A stretch of 64,000 nt of DNA from Glossina fuscipes (lineage: Eukaryota > Arthropoda > Insecta > Diptera > Glossinidae), in assembly GCF_014805625.2 (NCBI RefSeq), contig NW_023998415.1, forward strand, positions 48,890,461 to 48,954,460. The letters are read 5' to 3'. How positions within the stretch are numbered: position 1 is the first letter of the stretch; each line of letters opens with the position of its first letter. This document shows, piece by piece, positions 51,742 through 63,810 of the stretch. A model generated the notes under the pieces. The model made no database searches. It worked only from the letters and a program-made list of their open reading frames with translations, and was not told the DNA's origin. The position numbers were made by a program, and so were the translations under genes.

Positions 51742-52010
51742 TCATACGTTTAAGTAAAAATTCACTTCTTCACTTCGCGTTTTCCATTTTGTAGCCATAG
51801 CATTAAAATCTCCGACAATTGTTCGTAGTTTATAACTATTGTGTCAAATGCCTTTTCATATTCTTTCAAATCGAGACTTGGCGACGATGCATATCCTGTT
51901 TATCTTCCGACATAACATTTGTTATTGTTCTTGGGAAGTTCTTGTAAAGTACTTCACTTTCACCACAAATCGGAATGCGTGCCATGTTGACTCAGCCGGT
52001 TGCCCACGTG
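51742..52010 (-). mobile_element. non-LTR retrotransposon endonuclease fossil
   Basis: LINE-type elements nick target DNA with an AP-like endonuclease at the start of ORF2. The minus strand reads YASSPSLDLKEYEKAFDTI, like YAPPSLSLEEYERxLDxL. After a short frameshifted gap it reads TIVGDFNAMATKWKTRSEEV, matching the hallmark VxxGDFNAxxxxWG, where the Asp and Asn of GDFN are active-site residues. The frame stops at 51742-51744. Upstream, STWHAFRFVVKVKYF may be the preceding strand. Stops and frame changes show it is dead. R1/Jockey-like clade is a guess. Confidence 0.62.
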
Positions 52011-52263
52011 CCGTTATTCATATTACGGTATGACTTCGACATCACCATAACGTGCACATGCTGCTCAATGTCAGTTTATTTGAATAGGTCATGCGCAGCG
52101 TCGCAATGATATATCAATGATTTAATATTTTCTTGTAGGATAGATATATTCTACTACACATACGCGTGTACTCTGCATGTCACCAATTCAAGCGAACTAT
52201 TGTCATTTTGCAACAATATTGGCCGTATATCAGTGGGTCAGTTCAGTATAACAATTTGAATGC

Positions 52264-52380
52264 CTAGTTTATCTTCCCAGGTTGTTGCACGGTTCTTCTT
52301 AATGCATCCCTGTCTGGCAAATTGCCCAACATTTTCCCTTGTACAGCCTGTAAAGTGGCAGTATTCTTCTCAACAATATT
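52264..52380 (-). mobile_element. FLYWCH/MULE-type transposon protein fragment
   Basis: The minus frame reads NIVEKNTATLQAVQGKML then GNLPDRDALRRTVQQPGKIN and stops at 52264-52266. The GNLPDRDALRRTVQ segment closely resembles the conserved LPxxxALRRxVxRxR linker between the FLYWCH zinc-binding repeats and the MULE transposase domain in insect proteins of this type. The FLYWCH part is not seen upstream. It points the same way as the LINE fossil and the 50.2 kb piece. Confidence 0.45.
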
Positions 52381-54387
52381 TTACTAGTGTTCGACTTGTT
52401 CCTCTCCTTAAGAAAGGAAGTCGTATAGAAGTTGGAAGTTTGCATATGAATTTATATTAGGTGGCCAGATCTAATTTGACAACGTGGTTTGACAAAAAGT
52501 ACCCGGAAACAATACAACAGCGTGCTGCTCATAGCATAAATTTCTCATAGACAATAGCTTTAATTCTGCATCAGATGTACACGCGCATGTGTATCACACG
52601 TTAGTGTTGACTGATCATTGAATATGTGTGCAAGCTACAGCAATAGCCATGAAGTTATTAAGAATAGGCTCCGATCTGCTATTTTGTGCATAACTAAGAT
52701 GTTTTGCGTACTCGTAATGAAATTTGATTTTGCAACATGGATTCAGAACCGAAACATAAAAAGGCGTTGAGAGATTGAATAAGTAAGAGAATAATCAGAT
52801 GGGCGTATAGAACAATCAGATATGCAAACAGAGTAGCTGGCAGAAACCTATGAATAAATCAGCTCTGCCTAATGCTTTTTTTTTTTTAATTTATATTCTG
52901 AAAGGAATACTTTAGGGATTTCTAGCGTAGTCTGCTAGACTATTGCAAGCGAATTGATGGCGTTCTCTCATTACCTTATGGTGGTACTTCCAACTAATGC
53001 CATTTGAATTAGCAAGTAGGATACTTTCTGGGCGCGGTTTTCTGTCCGATGGTACACTTGATAAGAGAAAAGTCAACATTCTAAATACAATTTTGGGGTT
53101 TAAAACTGAGGGAGAAAGGGGAATGGTCCCTTTAAATTTAATTGGAATGGTCACTTTAACGAGAAGAAAGAACAAGTAAACTGGAAATTGATTTTGAAGT
53201 GCTCTGAAAATGGGGATCATGTTGAACGCAAGGACAGGCAGAATGGCATAACTGAATCAATTTCGTCATGCAATCGACAATATTTGATCCCTAGTGACGA
53301 ATGTGAAAATTTAAAAAAGTGTTTTTTATATGTATATATATTTTTTATTGTAACATTGTTAATAAAAAAAAAAAAAAATGCTATATCGCGAGAATGAGAA
53401 ATGAAGAATCATGTTGTATTGTTCTGCGAAGACCTACAACAACACCGTACACTAACATTATTAAATATAAGGTAAATTGATTTGTTCAATAACAATAATA
53501 ACATATGCAATATGTCAACATAAGCATACATACATGAATACATGTGTACACGGGTATTGTACATGTATAATATACTTGTGCAACGATTAAGATGAGAATT
53601 ATGCTTACAAAACCAAGGCAAAATGCAATAATAATTTTTTATATAAATAAAATATTTTCAATTAATTGCGTTGCCAGATGTGATAACAGTATAGGTAGAT
53701 ATATGCCGTAGTTCAGAAAAACATTTAACATCGAAAAGATGGAATGGATTTCGATTTATTTATAGCATTTGCTATATCTCTCGATTGAATCGATATTTGC
53801 AAGAGCAGAGCAAGAATAATTTCTATTATAGTTCTGCACATGATATTGCTGCGAGGAAATGTCATTAAACAGAATGTTTTCAGTTTACCTGCGTATCGAT
53901 CAGCTATCATGGCGGGGAGAACCTGCAGTTAATCGCAGATTCTATATATTGCTCACAAAAGCTTGTATAAAAAAATTGAGGAAATTCGTTTATCCGATCC
54001 AAAACAAACCAACGCTTTAAAGGACCGTGATCGTTATTCGATATGACCACAAAAATCAAACATATATCAAGCTTAGGAAAATCTTTGATTTAAATTAATG
54101 CAGGATCGTCAATGTTATGGTCCCGCAAGCAACCTTAAATAAAATATACTTTTGATTAAAATTTGTATTGAATTTTTTTTTCAATGCATTGTTTGGACCT
54201 TGCTATTATTTGGTCAACACAATACATATCCAATCGTCCAGTTTGTACAGAAATTGTCAAGAACTTTGTACGATCTTTGTGAAGCCACGATCATGTTTCA
54301 CGCATCTGGGCTGAAGCTCTTATTTGATGAAGTGCCCTCAATAGGGGAATGGAGCCGCTTCCGTGGAAAAAAACTGAACTTAGTCTT
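52381..54387. other. no gene supported
   Basis: Plus-strand 52997-53179 is a 60-codon ATG frame (MPFELASRILSGRGFLSDGT onward) without recognised relatives. Plus-strand 54152-54418 overlaps the start of the next transposase fossil in another frame. Poly(A) near 53367-53379. Confidence 0.35.
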
Positions 54388-54660
54388 CCTAAAATATCTG
54401 CAGGCGCACAAAATTTAACTATTAAGTATGGTTTGTGGGCTGGAAATGTTACTTTTGAACTTGAAAATGGCATTCCAGTTATCCTCGATGGAGAAGGCTA
54501 CTGAAACATGATTAGTGGTTTTTTATGGCACAAACGAGATGATTTCGACTTGAACAACATGTGGTTTCAACAAAATCCTGCGGCGTGCTATATGTTCAGT
54601 GAGACAATTAATTTATTGAGAGAAAAGTTCATTGACCGCGTAGTCAGGCAATGGCAATGA
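54388..54660 (+). mobile_element. Tc1/mariner-superfamily transposase fossil
   Basis: One frame reads PKISAGAQNLTIKYGLWAGN then FELENGIPVILDGEGY. A TGA follows at 54502-54504, and then MISGFLWHKRDDFDLNNMWF, QQNPAACYMFSETINLLREK and FIDRVV. This aligns throughout with the insect transposase pattern VTVWCGLWAGGIIGPYFFEN, GERYRxMI, DDIDLDNMWFQQDGATCHTA, RETIxLLREKFPGRVIS. The catalytic Asp of QQDGAT is Asn (54574-54576). The copy stops at 54658-54660, before the PPRSCDLTPLD block. N-terminal helix-turn-helix not found. Confidence 0.8.
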
Positions 54661-55817
54661 TATAATGAATAAATCGTTTGAGTTTACTTTGACTCAGCTT
54701 ATTAAAAGTTTTTTAGGATTTCCAAATCACTTAATACTTTATAGCCACTTCCCGTGGTATAATACTTTTTCCAAATCTATGTAACGCATAAAAATATGCA
54801 TCGGAGATATGTTGCTATAATATTATTATCAGTATATGTGTCAAGAGAGGTGCATGAATGTCTATCTGTCTGTTTATCCGGCTGTCTCTTGAAATCGCGA
54901 TTTATCTTGAACAACACTAGCGCACTACAATTCGTTCCTATTATCTTAAAATTTTCTTTTCTGCTGTGTCCAATCAAAATTTTTCACATATGATCAACAA
55001 TAAAGCATCTAACGATGCAATTTACGATCAACATGTCTAACGATTGAATGCATCTTTGATGTATATTGTCATTAAAAATAGCGCACAAGGTAATAATGGA
55101 TATTGCAGTCAATTGCATTACAAGAGATAAGTGGAAAAGTGCCACCTTAATCTTACCTAAACCATCAAATGCTTATATATGTTAGTGTGGTGGCGATAGG
55201 GAAACGTTGATCTGATTAAGTGCAATATTTTGCAATTTAATAATTTATTCGATGTCTGAGAGGGATACATTTGGGTCTCAGTCGGACGGATATCTAAGCG
55301 ACTTGCCACAAGATACATCTTCGCGAACATTTCTTCTATGTTCCTTCGGTATATAAGCAAAACTGTGAATACTTAGCGCCTAACGTGTACATATTGCTGT
55401 GTACATTCTCTAATAGATAGAAACGGATTGACAGCGCAGAACTTAATGGCGACATCATATGGCTCATTGATTGTTTCTGTACGTGAGGTCCCTATAAAGG
55501 CTTCATGTCTCTATTATAGAAGATAATATATTTTATATATGGATAGATATGTGTGACATGTGATATAAATTGTCGATGTAAATATGCAAGCATGCAGTAC
55601 GAATTACTACGAATCCGAAATTTATTACGGAAATGTTTGGTTCATCTTTAAAAGACTTTCACATAAGCAAATTTATGTGTTTTTTTTTTTTCAAAATTAT
55701 TTATTGTATAATTTTATAATTATACAATTTTTTGATTAATCTTTGTATAAGTTTAATCATCGTTATAGCAAATCTTCATAAGAGTACATTTCAATAAATC
55801 CGCAATTGTCGGCCCAG
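54661..55817. other. no gene supported
   Basis: A GTCTATCTGTCTGTTTATCC phrase near 54860 may be an eroded DINE-1-like piece. Nothing else is recognisable. Confidence 0.35.
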
Positions 55818-55875
55818 TGCTAATGTGGGCGAGGCATCACGACGCTCTGGCCGGCAAATGGCAACAAATGTTAAC
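55818..55875 (+). CDS. candidate micro-exon of 58 bases
   Basis: An acceptor-like CGGCCCAG ends at 55817 and the consensus donor GTAAGT lies at 55876-55881. The frame between reads ANVGEASRRSGRQMATNVN and would leave in phase 0. Composition is unusually GC-rich for the region. GTAAGT occurs by chance dozens of times in a window this size, so support is weak. Confidence 0.15.
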
Positions 55876-55881
55876 GTAAGT

Positions 55882-58559
55882 AATTAAGATAGAATCTAAT
55901 CCACGCCAATGCCAGCGATTGTGATAGTGGTAGTCCTTATCCAAGCCGTTTGAGATGCGTTCTGCTCACTCATGTAAAAAAGTTTATATAGCTTTCAGAA
56001 GTTTGGCTATAAAAATTTACTGCGTCTGGGCGTTAAATTGCTAGATGATGAATGCAAAAGCATATCTGTTCGTTTAAATTTTAAAAATTTGCTTACCATC
56101 TGTCTATAACAGCGTTAACAGCTCCCTATTCATACTATTCACTAAAATTATTAAACCTGCTCGGAACGTAACCTTCATGTTTGTAAATTAACCGGAGACT
56201 TTCCCCCAGCATAGCCGTACTCACCGTATTCGTTAGGCATGTCAGTTGTTGAAGTTGATGCGTACGTTATTAATCTAACCGACGGAACAAAATCGATCAG
56301 CCATCATGGCAAAAGCTAAACAAATCTTCCTAAATGGCTGGGCTGTGAAAATCGTTTCATAGGTAACATAGCACTTATGATCACGTGTGGCCCACTTTAA
56401 CCGAAACATCATATCTATTAGAAGCAACAGTTTCCCTTTACTGCTTTAAAAATGAACATTGCGTAACGCGTCGCTATATATTGCTTCTTCTTATCATATA
56501 CATTTTCGATAACAAAATTGGATGATTTAGATTTTTTTTTTTTTTTCTTTTACTGCGACGGATGTTTTTCACAAAATCACATATAATGTGATTACTGCTG
56601 TCCTCTATAATTGAATCGGAATTTTTATGAAACTTATGCCTGTAAATAAGGAATATTTACCAATTATTATGTTGTTATATTCGACCTACACCACTCATTA
56701 ATTTGCTCTAAACTGTTTCTGTTTGAAGAATCTTTAGCCCTTCACCATAAAATTAAAGAGCTTCTCTGCGTGCTATTATTATAAATTGTTGTAACAATCC
56801 TTATTTATAAAACATTTAACCCTTTCAATGAGAGGTGCAGTACTTGCTGGCAGCTGTTGGCTCGGAGAATTCATTATGTTTCAAAAAGTTTTCAAACAAG
56901 TCTTTTCAATTGTTGTTATTGGTTATTTGTGTGATGAGGCATAAAATACTTCATAATCGAGGAGTTTTCCAGCAGAGAAGTTTGAGAAGAAAGCTGAAGT
57001 AAAAGTGGAAGAGAATTTGCTAAACTATCTATTGTACTCTATAGTTCATTTAGCTTGCATTAATATATTACTCTTAAGTTCTATTAGATATTATAGAAAA
57101 TTTTGCATTTCTCTGACATATAGTCTTCACTATATATTCAAGAATATTTAACACTAAACCCTTTGGGAAAACGAATGCTTTAAAGATACATTTAAATCAG
57201 CCATATGCATGCTTGCATATACATGTATACATACACAAATTTTCTTATTCACAAATGTAATGCATATTATTTATTGGGTCCTGTTTATCCCAAATACATA
57301 AACTTATGAATGGCTTTTATTTAACACTTTTGTTCAATTTTTCGCTTCAATGTTTTATGAAATGAATGTACGTAAAAATGATTGCATATGTATACATATG
57401 TGGCTGCCAGAGGGAGGAAGAGCGACTGTGTGCGAGCGCGTACGCCCGCGTGTGTTTTTGTTCTAGTATGCAAGTTGGAGGTACAAGTCAATCTAAAGTG
57501 CGACTGTTGTCACGTCCATACGCACTATACATACCTTTCGTATACACTTTATCTACCACTCTCGACCGTCGAGCCTTCAATTATTATTACACGGAAATCG
57601 TTTACAATTGTTTTCGTGGGTAGGACTCTAATAAACATTTTTTTTTGATTTTCAACGCCTCGTCTCTTCACTCGCTACTCCTCCAGACACGATTGGTCTT
57701 GGAGCATCTTGATTGTAAAACTGCTCAAAACATTGCAAACAAAGTCTGTTTCTATCCCTCGCTATCCCGCGAAGGTCGCCGTCCAAATCGATCGTACGTC
57801 GTAAGTGCTGAACGGTTGTGCATCGCATGATCGGCATCCGCTTTTGTACGCATATTGTTCGGGTATCTATTATCTCGGAACCTGTTTATATAGTCCTGAA
57901 AACAGCCTTAACCGGTCGAAGACTGTGTGAGATAATGGTATGCTTTCCCTTCCCCACCATAATGCATTGAGATTGAGCGAGAACGTATTTGTGTGATTAT
58001 GTGTCTATTTGAGTTTTCTTTACGTACAATTTCCATTATATACATATATATAAAACATTTATAACATTTCCAAGTGATTTTAAATATAGAGAGCAAATAG
58101 AGGAAAAAAGAAAAAGAAAAAGACAAGTTCCAGCATTGCTTGAGCAAACTTGTCTAGTGTACAGTGAACAGGTGAGGATTTTCGCACATTAAGGATTTTG
58201 ATAGTTTTAATACATGTTAAGATCTCAAATTTCAACTGACTGACATTTTCTTGAAAGTTTTGAGAGATTAATGGAAATGTGTGTACGAGTATGGAATAAG
58301 GGCATACCTCACTAAAGATTGCTTTTAGCACCTGGATTGTTTAATTAGTAAGCGGCATATGATGACGAAATTCCGCTTATTCGTGCACTGCTTGCCTTTC
58401 TAACTTCCCTTATATTCGTATGGATATTATAATTAAAAATACTCGCATTTCGTTTATTGAATTTTCGGGACAATCATAAAAACTGCAACTAAGGTGTGAT
58501 CCTAATTAAATTGTGAATAATTCGTATACCTATGATATGATTAATGTTCTACGACATGA
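55882..58559. other. no gene supported
   Basis: Balanced-composition patches at 56220-56340 (open frame SVVEVDAYVINLTDGTKSIS) and 57640-57840 (open on both strands) show no known motif. Confidence 0.35.
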
Positions 58560-58983
58560 GAAATTACTTGGCTTTCAGTAATTAGAACCGCGAAACGAGC
58601 TAAAAAGGATAAAAATAGATATACGTTGACTGGTAAAGACTACTGTGAGTTGAAAACGAGACATCCCTGTGGGCAAAGTTTTTTTTGGGGAGTATGGATA
58701 TATCTTAGCGAAGAGCAATTACTGGAAGAAAAAGACGAGGAAAGAAAAACATCAATCATGTTTAGAACTGGAAACTTTAGTTATCTTTCGCTTAAAACAA
58801 GAAACATTTGGAAACGATCTTACATTACTAGATCAGCTGTTTCATAACTTTATCGCTGTGATAAAAAAAAGACAAAAAGTCTTGAAGGAGAAGATAAACT
58901 GGATATATCCAAGAGATAACAGAGTGATTAACGGAGAGACTAAGGAAAGAGTATTCAATTTATTCTTGGAGTCGTTCAGATAA
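58560..58983 (+). pseudogene. unrecognised coding-like region across two frames
   Basis: One frame is open from 58560 to 58847 (AKRAKKDKNRYTLTGKDYCE, later EEQLLEEKDEERKTSIMF). The next frame is open from about 58665 to TAA at 58981-58983 (RLKQETFGNDLTLLDQLFHN, then KEKINWIYPRDNRVINGETK). A single frameshift would join them into about 130 codons. The spacing LxxE..(x)..DxxLLxQLxxxxxxI recalls the FAM89/LURAP helix, but that match is too short to name it. Composition is A-rich but protein-like. Confidence 0.25.
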
Positions 58984-60960
58984 ATATATTGGTTTTGCAT
59001 ACGGAACAATAAACTCGATGTGTCCGTATTTCAAATGACGATAAATGGATCTGTGTTCCATACAAGTGCTCGTTTGCAAAGCATATATCTTTCAATTAAA
59101 GACATATATGAACAGATTTAAAATGACAGGAATAATATGAGCGTCGTTCTCTTAGCCAGTGCCCACAAACCCGCCTACCACCCGCCCCACCTCTAATCGT
59201 TACCCTCCTTAGGTTGATTACCTTACGCTCGGCCACGCTCTATTCCATTGAATTGTTATTATCTCACACAATTATTTATAAAAGCATGAAACTCGAAGCT
59301 TTATGTATGTATATGTGCCTATCGATATGTTTAACTGTTTCACGCTACAAGTCAAAACATTTGAATTTAATTTAAATTTAATTTAATTAAATGTCGCTAT
59401 TGTCTTTCGTCACTTCTGTAGAGACGATATTCCGCGAAAGTTTTATTTTGCAGTTACATACCAAGATTTTTCGCTCGACTACACATCCCGATGCTTATAA
59501 TGAAATCTGTAAAAATATTTCAATTATTTGTGACAGTATTTTGTGTGTGATGTGTGTACAATTCCTTTTGTATCTTTCGTATCTATTGTTGCTGCTGTTG
59601 TTGTTCTGTTCGTCTTTTGTTTCTCGATTGTGCATTCAAGGTTTAATTAGGCCTGCGATGATCGCAAAACTTGCAAGAATTTCCACAGTGATTTTATTAT
59701 ATTTTAACATGCGTACATTGGAAAACTTTCCACCCACACATCCCTATATTAAAGTTTGGATATTAAGGCCTCCTTGAATTCTCTGACGATGACGTTAGTT
59801 AATTCGGTTACATTTCACTAGACGAACAAAACCAGTTTTATTTTTCACGAGGTAATAATCAAGATTTTTATTCTTTTTTAGTTTTGTTTATTACTGATTT
59901 ATTAAATTAGTAATAAAGGCAGTAGTCATTCGTTTATGTTTATATTATATCTGAGAGATTTAGGTACAGAAAATCACTCCTCTCCGATCCCATACAATAT
60001 TCATATTCTTGATGATCGTAAGAATTTACATCTGCTATAAAGTCTTTCAATCTATTAGTTTTGTCAGGTCTTCCCAGAGGCCATAAAAATCGTATTGTCT
60101 GATGAACGCATATTATGTTTATAAATTTTGCATTGTTCTTTAAACATCGCGCCCATACAATACATATATATATATATATATATATCTGAAACTTTACAGG
60201 ACCACTTTATTTTTATATAAATGTAAAAATGATGCAAAAATGGTCTCGCTCGATTACAACAACAGTCAACCCTCTGGCATTTGACTATTCATATCGTGTA
60301 TTGCTTAGTTGTCGTGCGCATGCCTACATAGCTTCCATATTTGCCTTAATGTAAAAAATATCAAAAGCTATTGGGCCTTGAGCATCAAAAATCGTATATT
60401 CCGTATTCCTTTTATTCATTCATACTTGTACGGACTGACGCATGGAGTAGTAACTCAGGCGCATTGAAATACCGAGCTTAGTGAAGACTGCGTTTTTTTA
60501 CCATATTCCTTTTCAATGCAAAGAAGTCAGGAGTGCAAGCGTTCTGTGCTTCTTTCAACGTGCCCTCAACTGCACGAGATCATAAAACTTCTACGCCTTT
60601 ATTGAAAGTTATTCCATTGAACGAGGTGTTTAAGCTTTACGAAGCCTGTATAAGAATTTTTCTCCGTGAATTTTTCTCATTTCTCTTCTTCGACCGCTTC
60701 GAAAAGAATCCTTACTCGGAAGTTGGAGTCTTACAAACTTCCTAAAAGAAAGCTTTAAAAGCATTTTGAAAAAAATAAAAACTAAAAAAAAAATATGTTT
60801 GTAGATCTTCATCGGAACCAACGTTGAAGAGATAGATATCGGAAAGCAGTCATCCCTTCTGCTCGGCAATTGAAAGTGTGAAACAAAGTTTCTCATAAAT
60901 AATAAATAAATTTTCTTTCAGTATTCCCTTGACCTTGATTTGCGTATCTGCTTTTAATAG
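58984..60960. other. no gene supported; (TA)n at 60163-60185
   Basis: TA run at 60163-60185. Plus-strand open frames at 59391-59777 and 60533-60745 are unrecognised and partly low in complexity. Confidence 0.35.
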
Positions 60961-61083
60961 ATGTGGCAACGCGAAACTTTCTGGCAAAAAATATGCGATG
61001 AGAAAAAGTGTGGCCGAATAACCGAACTTGAAAGGGCAGTCTTACGTTGCAGGCAATTGCAAATTAACAATACAAATCAATAA
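60961..61083 (+). CDS. candidate terminal exon with coiled-coil-like peptide
   Basis: A good acceptor (TCTGCTTTTAATAG ending at 60960) is followed at once by a 40-codon frame: MWQRETFWQKICDEKKCGRI then TELERAVLRCRQLQINNTNQ, ending in TAA at 61081-61083. Spacing of Ile, Leu and Val in CGRITELERAVLRCRQLQ suits a short amphipathic helix or coiled coil. The ATG falls exactly at the splice border, so it could instead be internal coding. No family recognised. Confidence 0.2.
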   Translation: MWQRETFWQKICDEKKCGRITELERAVLRCRQLQINNTNQ

Positions 61084-63639
61084 TGAGATTTATTGTAAAA
61101 CGGACAAACGTTTCCGTAGCATAGGGCTCGAAGCTTTTACAATGTCTTTAAAATCATATTCCGACAAAAACGTTACGATAGTCATACCGGTAGGGCAGTT
61201 TTAAATTTTAAACGATATATTTATTTTTAATATTTTATGTTTTTTTTTTTTTCTAATTTAGTTTATATCATTTCAATTGTCGCAATCGTGAGAAATTTTT
61301 TTTTTTTTTTTTTTTTTTGATTTATTAGCATACACTATATTTCGTGTATAACCTACACCAGTTGTAATGTACGGATAGGTGTACATAATGTCCAGAAGAA
61401 ATTAGGATAAAATCATCTTTTATAATGTAATAATGAAAAGAGGAAATTCCGCGCCAAATGTTGGATGGAAACCAGTATTGTGCCATATAAAATAGATTTG
61501 GAAGATTTAGATTTCATGGAACAATTCTTCTTAACCATCTTATCCCAAATAATCGTTCGTATGTAAAGCAAAGCCTTATATGTTAAAAAGCTGTAACTTT
61601 TAACAGTTTACGACGAAATTCATTCCATTATAGCAATTTGATATAAAACGTTAACAGTAACCAGTTTGAATAACGTAGACCGTATCTAAGAATGCTCATG
61701 AAAAGTAAATTTTCGTAGCACAAAATAGATGCAGTCGAAACATGTCGTTTTACGCCTAGGCGGCAAGGCAACCAGACAACGATTATTGCTATATTATTAT
61801 TAAAAAAATGAATGTAAATGTTGCGTTAGGGCATGTAGTGTAGTGTATTGAACGGTCGGGCTTACCTCACTATAACATTTTCACCTGCTTTTTTTTGTTT
61901 ATTTTATGTCTTTATCATAAATTATTCTGCCTACTAACGTTACAAGACTTTTCTCCGCTCCTTATCACCACCAGTCCCACCAGTCTCTCATTTTCTTCAT
62001 TACATCCATATACGCTCCAGTAACTCAGAATTTAAACAAATATTCTCTGCTTTGTTTACCGTTGTTGTTGTTGCCGTTTTTTTTTTTTATATAATTTTTT
62101 TATTCTTGTTTTTCGTTGCTGATTACATTTGCGCGCTGATTTCTATTTCAAGTGACAGATGTGGTTTGTTTATAATGTTAGCTGGAGACAAGCTTTTTCG
62201 ACATTGTCGACAGATAGTTAACGGGAACTGTTACAACACTAAGCCATCAGTTTGAAGTGACTCTATGACTTTTAGTTATGTAGGTATTTAGGTTAGATTT
62301 TTTATAGAGAGAGCATCAAAGAAAGTTTTTTTTTTTTTCATTCAGATTTAATGGTAAAATCACAAAAAGTTTGACTTGAAAGACGTGAAAAGCGTTAATT
62401 CAAATGTTGCTTAGGGCGATTTTTTTTTTTTTTTTCAATATTGAAATCTTTTAATTAAGCCATTAAGCAGAGTAACCATTACAAATTACGTTCAACTTTG
62501 CAGAGAATGCCTTGAAGACAAAAAGTAAATTTGAATGAACTTCAACTCTTTCAGGATAAGAAATAATAAAAATGTTGACTAAAGGCACAGGATTTCTTTG
62601 ATTTGGCTTTGGGAATTAATTATGTTTTTGTTTATTTTTTTTTTTATTTACTCATATGAGATTTCACAAAATATATTGAACTCTTGATTTCGTTTAATTC
62701 CAGTATCCGTTCTATCCATTCTGTGGAACGTGTTAGACGTTCTTGAAAATCGAAAAACCGAAAAACATATAACAAATCTGATGATCTAAATGGTAAAAAT
62801 GTGAGACAACTCCAATAGTAACTAACATTTTCAATATATTTCATTAGCATTCAATAAATTTACATCCGGTCATCTGTAGAGTTTCAGTTCTTCATATATA
62901 CTCATTACGGATTTCAGAGATGTCGAGTCGGATGCCTACACTTGACTCTTGACGCATTCTTTGAGATTCAAAAAAACAAAAGATACAACAGTTACTCATT
63001 TAAATCCAGCATTCACTACTAATATGAATTATTTCAGAATTGTCGAACGGTGGATAGCCATCGGTGATTTCATTAGCTATATACAAAATGTTACTTATTA
63101 TCTATCATTCCATCGGAAAATTACTTGACAACTAATGGTAATTATTCCAATACTTTACTTTTATTTGATTTTCAAAAAAAGAGGGAGTATATCTTTTTAT
63201 GCTATAGAATGTACGAACTTGAGAGATTTTACTTAGATTTGTCGCTTGCTCTCCGTAAGCTTTCATACAAACTTAAAGTCAGTCATATTTATATAGTGCA
63301 GTATATAAGAGGTAAGACATTTGTGTCGATCTAATTCATATTCGTTCGATATGTGAGAATTTTATATGTAATAAGGAGATGAAGATCAAGTTGTACGCTT
63401 TAACCCTAGTCTTGAAGCTCTAGCCAAAGAGCAAGGAATTAGCAGATCTATGCGATCAAGCTGACTGATTTAAACGAGCTGAAGTCAAACCTTCAAGGCA
63501 CATTTTTAAGGTAGTGATCTTGATGGTATTAAGTCGAGCATCGATGTTCAAAACATACAATTATTCCCAGTCCTATTAGAACTCTCTATTGCGGTTGATC
63601 GTGGTGATGAATTAAATAAATAAATAACTGTGTGCGGAA
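61084..63639. other. no gene supported; poly(T) runs
   Basis: Poly(T) at 61236-61251, 61296-61318, 62326-62339 and 62420-62435. No motif seen. Confidence 0.45.
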
Positions 63640-63810
63640 GTGTTTAACACCCAAGAGATATTGAGATGGATCCACCCTTTATTGCGTCGAATGGTTCAGA
63701 ATTACTTTCTCAATCGATCTATGCTTCTCTATCCATCTGTCCACCTGTCCACCTGTCAACCTGTCCGTTGGATGTCTCTCCGTGCAGGGTTTTGTTTAAC
63801 CTATAGATCA
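63640..63810 (+). mobile_element. DINE-1-like fragment with an octamer array
   Basis: CAATCGATCTATGCTTCTCT is followed by CCATCTGTCCACCTGTCCAC CTGTCAACCTGTCCGTTGG, the position where other copies carry CTGTCCGT repeats. Here the unit has drifted to CTGTCCAC and expanded to four copies. Confidence 0.5.
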
